The notes under the pieces are model-generated. The model had not been told where the DNA came from and ran no database searches. It saw nothing but the letters and a program-made list of their open reading frames with translations. Position numbers and translations under genes: made by a program. Source: Caballeronia arvi (GTDB taxonomy: Bacteria > Pseudomonadota > Gammaproteobacteria > Burkholderiales > Burkholderiaceae). From it: a stretch of DNA of 64,000 bases. This document shows, piece after piece, positions 59,947-64,000 of the stretch; positions within the stretch are counted from its first letter, which is position 1, and every line of letters starts with the position of its first letter. The stretch spans positions 124,001 to 188,000 of the forward strand of contig NZ_FCOM02000004.1 of NCBI RefSeq assembly GCF_001544695.2, in the 5' to 3' direction.

Positions 59947-60248
59947 GCGGCCTCCCGCTTGATCTTGTCGGTGAGTTCGTCGTACGTGCTGTTCGCGTGC
60001 CGCACGTAGAGCCCGGTGATGACGACCGTGAAGACGATCACGAAGAGGCCGATCGGCATGCCCCAGGTCATCACGCCCGAACCCATTTTCGCGGCGAGCA
60101 GATCCTTGTCGAATGCAATCAGCAGCACGTAGCCGTAGTACACGATCAATACGAGCGCCGTCAGTGTCCAGCCGAGCTTCGAGCGCTTGCGCACGAGTTC
60201 GCCATACGTGGCGCTCGACTTGATTTTTTCCACGATCCTGAGATCCAT
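59943..60248 (-). CDS. DUF485 (YjcH-type) inner-membrane protein
   Basis: A 101-residue protein with two membrane helices ([22 protein letters not shown] and [21 protein letters not shown]), the usual partner encoded just before actP in proteobacteria (YjcH in E. coli, 104 residues). Start 60248 because AGGAG lies six bases upstream; an in-frame ATG at 60263 has no such site. Probably helps ActP assembly or activity. The 223-base stretch upstream has GGTAAG-N8-CTTACC at 60398-60417, a possible operator. Confidence 0.9.
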   Translation of the reverse strand: MDLRIVEKIKSSATYGELVRKRSKLGWTLTALVLIVYYGYVLLIAFDKDLLAAKMGSGVMTWGMPIGLFVIVFTVVITGLYVRHANSTYDELTDKIKREAA

Positions 60249-60471
60249 TTCCGTCTCCTGCATGAAGGTCTTTTCTCTGCGTGCGAAGGCGCCCGTTCGC
60301 GCAGTGCGCAAACGTCCGGCGATCCAAAGAATGAAGGAAGTCCCCTGGGCGGGGACATCATGCGATGCTGTCGCGCATACGATGCGCTGGAGACTAAGGT
60401 AAGAGCGTCCGCTTACCCGTTTCTTACGTGATGCGTTTTATTGGGGCGGGGTTTACGCGGAGCATCGAAGC

Positions 60472-61239
60472 CTATTCGTTCGGTAGCCGGTCGGTCGTTC
60501 GCTGCGCGATGGCCATCGCGCTGTCGTCTTTGAGGCCGACGCCGGTCAGCTTGCGCACGCGCGCTTCGTTCAGCAGATAAGCCAGCTTGAACGCGGCCGC
60601 GTCGTAAGCGAGTCCTTCCGGCCGCACGTTGGATATGCAGTTGCGCTGGGCATCGCTGCGGCCTTGTATGGGATCGTAGGTGACATACACGCCGAGACTA
60701 GCAGGCGAGCTGAGGCCCGGCCTTTCGCCGATCAGCACCGCGACCATGCGCGCCTTCAGTATCGCGCCGATGTCATCGCCGAGCGCGACGCGCGCTTGCG
60801 TCGCCACGACGACGGGGCCGATGCGCCATCCGTCGAGCCGTGTGACCGTCCTTTCGATGAGCGGCAGCGCATGTGTTGCTGCTGCATTCGAAGACAAACC
60901 ATCGGCGATGACGAATACGAGGTCCGCGCCCTTCGCCTGCGCTTCGAGACGCGTCGCGCTTTCCTCGCTCAATCTGCGGCCGAGATCGGGACGCCGCAAA
61001 TAGACATCGCGCGCGTTCGCCGCGCTGTGCACTGCGACGCTCGCATATCCCTTCGAGGTCAACTCGCCTCCCAACGCATCGACATCCAACGGCCGATGAA
61101 CCGCATCGCGCGCCTGCGCATGTGCGAGCGTGAACGCAAGCAGCGGTCCGGTCGGCACGCTGCTGCCCGCCCGTCCGAGCGCGATGCGCGCATCGGTGAA
61201 GCGGCGCAGCGCTTCCCATCGATTCGGGTTCACGCTCAT
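60472..61239 (-). CDS. eutC: Ethanolamine ammonia-lyase, small subunit
   Basis: A 255-residue EutC. Family segments are TDARIALGRAGSSVPTGPLLAFTLAHAQARDAVH, DLVFVIADGLSSNAAATHALPLIE, VLIGERPGLSSPASLGVYVTYDP, and NCISNVRPEGL with the conserved Cys. With EutB it forms the coenzyme-B12-dependent lyase that splits ethanolamine into acetaldehyde and ammonia. The start overlaps the eutB stop (TGATG). No microcompartment genes are seen, as is usual outside enteric bacteria and Firmicutes. Confidence 0.95.
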   Translation of the reverse strand: MSVNPNRWEALRRFTDARIALGRAGSSVPTGPLLAFTLAHAQARDAVHRPLDVDALGGELTSKGYASVAVHSAANARDVYLRRPDLGRRLSEESATRLEAQAKGADLVFVIADGLSSNAAATHALPLIERTVTRLDGWRIGPVVVATQARVALGDDIGAILKARMVAVLIGERPGLSSPASLGVYVTYDPIQGRSDAQRNCISNVRPEGLAYDAAAFKLAYLLNEARVRKLTGVGLKDDSAMAIAQRTTDRLPNE

Positions 61240-62621
61240 CACGCCCTCATCCAGTCGATGAGCGCGGGCCATTGCGCCTGCTCCTGAAGCATGCCTCGCG
61301 CATTCGTGATCTGAATGGCGCGCAACCATGCTTCAAACTCCGGCGCGCGCTTCAGGCCGAGCACTTCGCGCACATATAGTGCGTCATGAAACGACGTGCT
61401 CTGATAGTTCAGCATCACATCATCGGCGCCGGGCACGCCCATGATGAAGTTGACGTTCGCCGTGCCGAGCAAAGTCAGCAGGTTGTCCATGTCGTCCTGA
61501 TCGGCTTCGGCGTGATTCGTGTAGCAGACGTCGCAACCCATCGGCACGCCGAGCAGCTTCGCGCAGAAATGATCTTCGAGCCCGGCGCGAATGATCTGCT
61601 TGCCGTCGTAGAGATATTCCGGGCCGATGAAGCCCACCACCGTATTCACGAGGAACGGCTCGAACTTGCGCGCGACCGCATAGGCGCGCGCCTCGCAGGT
61701 CTGCTGATCGACACCGTGATGCGCATTCGCCGACAACGCGCTGCCCTGCCCCGTTTCGAAGTACATGAGGTTGTCGCCGATGATGGTCCCGCGCTTCAGC
61801 GACAGACCCGCGTCATAGGCTTCCTGCAACAGCGCAAGCGATATGCCGAACGACGCGTTTGCTTTCTCCGTGCCCGCGATCGACTGAAACACGAGATCGA
61901 CGGGCGCGCCTTGCTCCATCGCCGCGAGCGTGTTCGTCACGTGCGTGAGCACGCAGGTTTGCGTCGGCACGTCGTAGCGCTCGCGAAACGCGTCCATCAT
62001 CGCGAGCAGCTTTCCGATGGCCTGTGGCGAGTCCGATGCGGGATTGATGCCGATCATCGCATCGCCGCAGCCGTACATCAGGCCATCGATCATCGATGCG
62101 GCGATGCCCTGCACATCGTCCGTCGGATGATTCGGCTGCAAGCGCACCGACATATGTCCCGGCAAGCCCACAGTGTTTCGAAAGCGCGTGACGACCGGGC
62201 GTTTCTTCGCGGCAAGGATGAGATCCTGATTGCGCATCAGCTTCGATACGGCCGCGACCATCTCGGGCGTCAAGCCTTTCGATACCGCGACGAGCGCCGC
62301 CGTATCGGTCGAATCCGCGAGCAGCCACTCGCGGAACTCGCCGACCGTGAGATGCGACACGGCGGCGAATGCGTCCTTCGAATGCTCGTCGATGATGAGG
62401 CGCGTGACTTCATCGTCTTCATACGGGATCAGCGCGTCTTCTAGAAACGCGCGAAGCGGCACGGCAGCCAGCGCCATTTTCGCCACCGCGCGCTCCTCTT
62501 CGGTCGCGGCGGCGACGCCCGCGAGTTCGTCGCCCGAGCGCCTCGGGCTTGCCTTCGCAAGCAGCGTTTTCAGATCGTCGAAGCGATACGTGCGAACGCC
62601 GATGCTTTCCGTGTAACTCAT
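61239..62621 (-). CDS. eutB: Ethanolamine ammonia-lyase, large subunit
   Basis: A 460-residue EutB TIM-barrel subunit that binds ethanolamine and adenosylcobalamin. RFRNTVGLPGHMSVRLQPNHPTDD, GCGDAMIGINPASDS, GADDVMLNYQSTSFHD and NTVVGFIGPEYLYDGKQIIRAGLEDHFCAKLLGVPMGCDVCYTNHAEADQDD are typical. Start at ATG 62621, which overlaps the stop of the ABC binding protein gene (ATGA); the upstream frame to 62657 is part of that gene. So the binding protein and EutBC are translationally coupled. Confidence 0.96.
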   Translation of the reverse strand: MSYTESIGVRTYRFDDLKTLLAKASPRRSGDELAGVAAATEEERAVAKMALAAVPLRAFLEDALIPYEDDEVTRLIIDEHSKDAFAAVSHLTVGEFREWLLADSTDTAALVAVSKGLTPEMVAAVSKLMRNQDLILAAKKRPVVTRFRNTVGLPGHMSVRLQPNHPTDDVQGIAASMIDGLMYGCGDAMIGINPASDSPQAIGKLLAMMDAFRERYDVPTQTCVLTHVTNTLAAMEQGAPVDLVFQSIAGTEKANASFGISLALLQEAYDAGLSLKRGTIIGDNLMYFETGQGSALSANAHHGVDQQTCEARAYAVARKFEPFLVNTVVGFIGPEYLYDGKQIIRAGLEDHFCAKLLGVPMGCDVCYTNHAEADQDDMDNLLTLLGTANVNFIMGVPGADDVMLNYQSTSFHDALYVREVLGLKRAPEFEAWLRAIQITNARGMLQEQAQWPALIDWMRA

Positions 62622-63769
62622 ACGCCGCTTCCGCCCACCGTTCTCAGGCTCTTCCATTGCCCCTGCTCGACCTGAAAGAGCGTATAAGGCGGCTTGATCA
62701 GATCGCCGTACGGATCGAACGATATCTTGCCCGTCACGCCCGTCACGTCGACCTTCGCGAGCGCCTCGACGATCTTGCCGCGATCGAGCGAGTTCGCGTC
62801 GTGGATCGCCTTGATCATCGCGAGCGTGGCATCGTAGGCGAATGGCGCATACAGTTCGACATCCTGATTGAATCGCGCCTTGTAGCGCTTGCCGAACTCC
62901 TGCGCGGAAGGCAGCTTGTCGAGCGCGGGGCCGGGTTCGAGATCCTGCGTGCCGTTGCCCGACGTACCCGCGATCTTCAGGAACGCATTGCTCTTCAATG
63001 CGCCCGCGCCGAAGAGTTGCGTCGTCATGCCGAGCGAACGCATCTGCTTGACGAGCATCGCGCCTTGTTCATCGAGGCCGCCGAAAAAGAGCAGATCGAC
63101 ATTCTGGCTTTTCATCGTCGTGAGGATCGCGCGGAAATCCACGGCCTTGTCGTTCGTGTATTCACGCGCGACGACCTTGCCGTTCGCCTCCTTCACGCCT
63201 TTCTCGAACGCATCGGCGAGACCTTGCCCGAAGGCCGTGCGATCGTCGATGATGCCGATTCGCTTCGGCTTCATCTGATCGACGACGAAGCGCCCCGCGA
63301 CCACGCCGCCCACACCGTCATGGCCCATCGTGCGGAACACGTTCTTGAAGCCCTGCTTCGTGAGTTGCGGATTCGTCGAGCCGGGCGTGATCATCGCGAC
63401 ATTCGCCTGGTGATACACGGCGGAGGCCGGAATGCTGCATCCCGAGTTGTAATGCCCGATCACGCCGACGACGCCGCTATCCACCGCTTTCTGCGCGACC
63501 TGGATCGCCGTGCGCGGGTCGGCCTGATCGTCGTAGACCTCGAGTTCGAACTTGACGGGCTTGCCGCCCACGGTCGGATGCTTCGCGTTTTCTTCGTCGA
63601 TGGCGAGTTGCGCGCCGTACTGCAAGTCCTTGCCAACGCGTGCGACCGGCCCCGTCAACGGTCCGACGAATGCGATCTTGACGACTTCCGGATCGGCAGC
63701 CCACGACATCGGCACGTACGCGGCAAGCACGGCTGCGGTGATGCCAGAAAGAATGATGCGGCGGTTCAT
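62618..63769 (-). CDS. Branched-chain-type (LivJ-like) ABC substrate-binding protein
   Basis: A 383-residue periplasmic protein of the LivJ/Leu-Ile-Val family. Signal peptide MNRRIILSGITAAVLAAYVP with cleavage at SWAA, then VVKIAFVGPLTGPVARVGKDLQYGAQLAIDEEN. The periplasmic type-I fold continues with GHYNSGCSIPASAVYHQANVAMITPGSTNP. Start at 63769 with AGGAG upstream. No permease or ATPase genes are in this operon as far as seen, so it is an orphan or uses components elsewhere. Its coupling to eutB suggests the ligand may be ethanolamine or another amine. Confidence 0.9.
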   Translation of the reverse strand: MNRRIILSGITAAVLAAYVPMSWAADPEVVKIAFVGPLTGPVARVGKDLQYGAQLAIDEENAKHPTVGGKPVKFELEVYDDQADPRTAIQVAQKAVDSGVVGVIGHYNSGCSIPASAVYHQANVAMITPGSTNPQLTKQGFKNVFRTMGHDGVGGVVAGRFVVDQMKPKRIGIIDDRTAFGQGLADAFEKGVKEANGKVVAREYTNDKAVDFRAILTTMKSQNVDLLFFGGLDEQGAMLVKQMRSLGMTTQLFGAGALKSNAFLKIAGTSGNGTQDLEPGPALDKLPSAQEFGKRYKARFNQDVELYAPFAYDATLAMIKAIHDANSLDRGKIVEALAKVDVTGVTGKISFDPYGDLIKPPYTLFQVEQGQWKSLRTVGGSGV

Positions 63770-63780
63770 GTTGATGCTCC

Positions 63781-64000
63781 TCATTGAAAACGCGACGCGC
63801 GATAACTCGCGAGATCGAGCGGCGGTGCGCGCCGCGCGATTAGATCGGCCACGATGCGCCCGCTCACGCCCGCGAGCGTCAAACCAAGATGCTGATGCCC
63901 GAATGCGTAGATCACCCGCTCGCTCGCCTTCGATGCACCGATCACCGGCACGCCATCGGGCAGCGTGGGGCGAAAGCCGAGCCATTCGCGATCGGGTGCG
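63781..64000 (-). CDS. FAD-dependent amino-acid oxidase/dehydrogenase (DadA-like), C-terminal part
   Basis: Seventy-two codons before the stop are inside the window, reading from the right edge. The segment WLGFRPTLPDGVPVIGAS and YAFGHQHLGLTLAGVSGRIVADL is the C-terminal FAD-binding and substrate-loop part of the D-amino-acid dehydrogenase / hydroxyproline dehydrogenase group. It ends 11 bases before the binding-protein start, so it is upstream in the same operon. The start and the GxGxxG dinucleotide motif lie outside. Confidence 0.8.
   Translation of the reverse strand, partial: APDREWLGFRPTLPDGVPVIGASKASERVIYAFGHQHLGLTLAGVSGRIVADLIARRAPPLDLASYRASRFQ

Noticed and set aside
58048..60009. 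653-codon plus-strand frame opposite actP
   Set aside because: Antisense shadow, extremely rich in Arg/His/Glu, with no domain.
58285..60327. 680-codon frame for ActP including an N-terminal extension
   Set aside because: The first 127 codons are DUF485 read in the wrong frame; ActP starts at 59946 with its signal-like helix.
1..64000. tRNA, rRNA, CRISPR array, insertion sequence, prophage or integrase
   Set aside because: Looked for cloverleaf-like segments, spaced direct repeats, transposase and integrase motifs in gaps and frames; none found by eye.

Overview
The window is high-G+C Gram-negative DNA, most likely from a betaproteobacterium of the Burkholderiaceae (Caballeronia or Paraburkholderia-like). 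This rests on gene content: two OmpC-like trimeric porins of the Burkholderia type, a DUF3331 protein, an acetoacetate decarboxylase / 3-hydroxybutyrate dehydrogenase / patatin trio, a short N-terminally extended ProQ/FinO protein and many LysR, TetR and GntR regulated catabolic clusters. I see no rRNA, tRNA, CRISPR array, insertion sequence or phage gene. Coding density is high, with mostly short gaps and frequent ATGA overlaps. Both edges cut genes.

Layout. 1-4715: end of a beta-propeller protein, an M20 peptidase plus MFS exporter/importer unit with a divergent LysR regulator, and a VOC protein. 4790-5955: a visibly lower-G+C two-gene cassette, an M35-type (Asp-zincin) metallopeptidase without signal peptide, overlapped by an exported OmpA-like small protein; this looks acquired and is a candidate toxin/partner pair. 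6123-8999: ketone-body/PHB genes (adc, 3-hydroxybutyrate dehydrogenase, patatin). 9361-12541: a small exported peptide, an M48-like membrane peptidase, an SDR and an MFS transporter. 12736-22986: a ten-gene co-directional block with a complete OpuB/Osm-type quaternary-amine ABC importer, a nitrilase-family amidase, acyl-CoA dehydrogenase, acyl-CoA ligase, crotonase, an MmgE/PrpD protein and a GlxA-like regulator, read as import and CoA-dependent breakdown of a quaternary-ammonium carboxylate. 24024-28018: porin, mmsA, aldo/keto reductase. 28358-32571: a tripartite drug exporter in which the DHA2 MFS pump and the HlyD adaptor are one open reading frame, followed by a NodT-type outer-membrane lipoprotein. 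32580-36178: SnoaL-like, DUF3331, second porin, a 4-hydroxylaminobenzoate-lyase-like protein and ProQ. 

36319-45092: the most unusual block. A Rieske oxygenase, a glutamine-synthetase-like ligase, a 2Fe-2S ferredoxin, a ferredoxin reductase, a class-I glutamine-amidotransferase-fold gamma-glutamyl hydrolase and a LysR regulator lie head to tail, with an AAHS-type transporter downstream and a divergent GntR regulator upstream. The composition recalls aniline dioxygenase and isopropylamine pathways, in which an amine is gamma-glutamylated before or during oxidation, but with an alpha-only type oxygenase and its own electron-transfer chain.

45087-51225: TetR/MBL-hydrolase pair with repeat operators, a CGNR zinc-finger protein divergent from an Asp-nucleophile alpha/beta hydrolase, an alcohol dehydrogenase family protein, an SDR that has lost the YxxxK lysine, and an NmrA-like protein. 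51363-53258: ECF sigma factor in one operon with three exported proteins (DUF4142, cupredoxin, lectin-like Cys-rich). 53401-56657: GH63-related glucosidase and a universal stress protein. 56663-60248: DUF485/ActP acetate symporter followed by an aldehyde-dehydrogenase homologue that lacks the catalytic Cys and Asn, a probable pseudoenzyme. 60472-64000: an amino-acid-oxidase-like FAD protein (cut by the window end), a branched-chain-type ABC binding protein and EutB/EutC ethanolamine ammonia-lyase in one overlapping operon.
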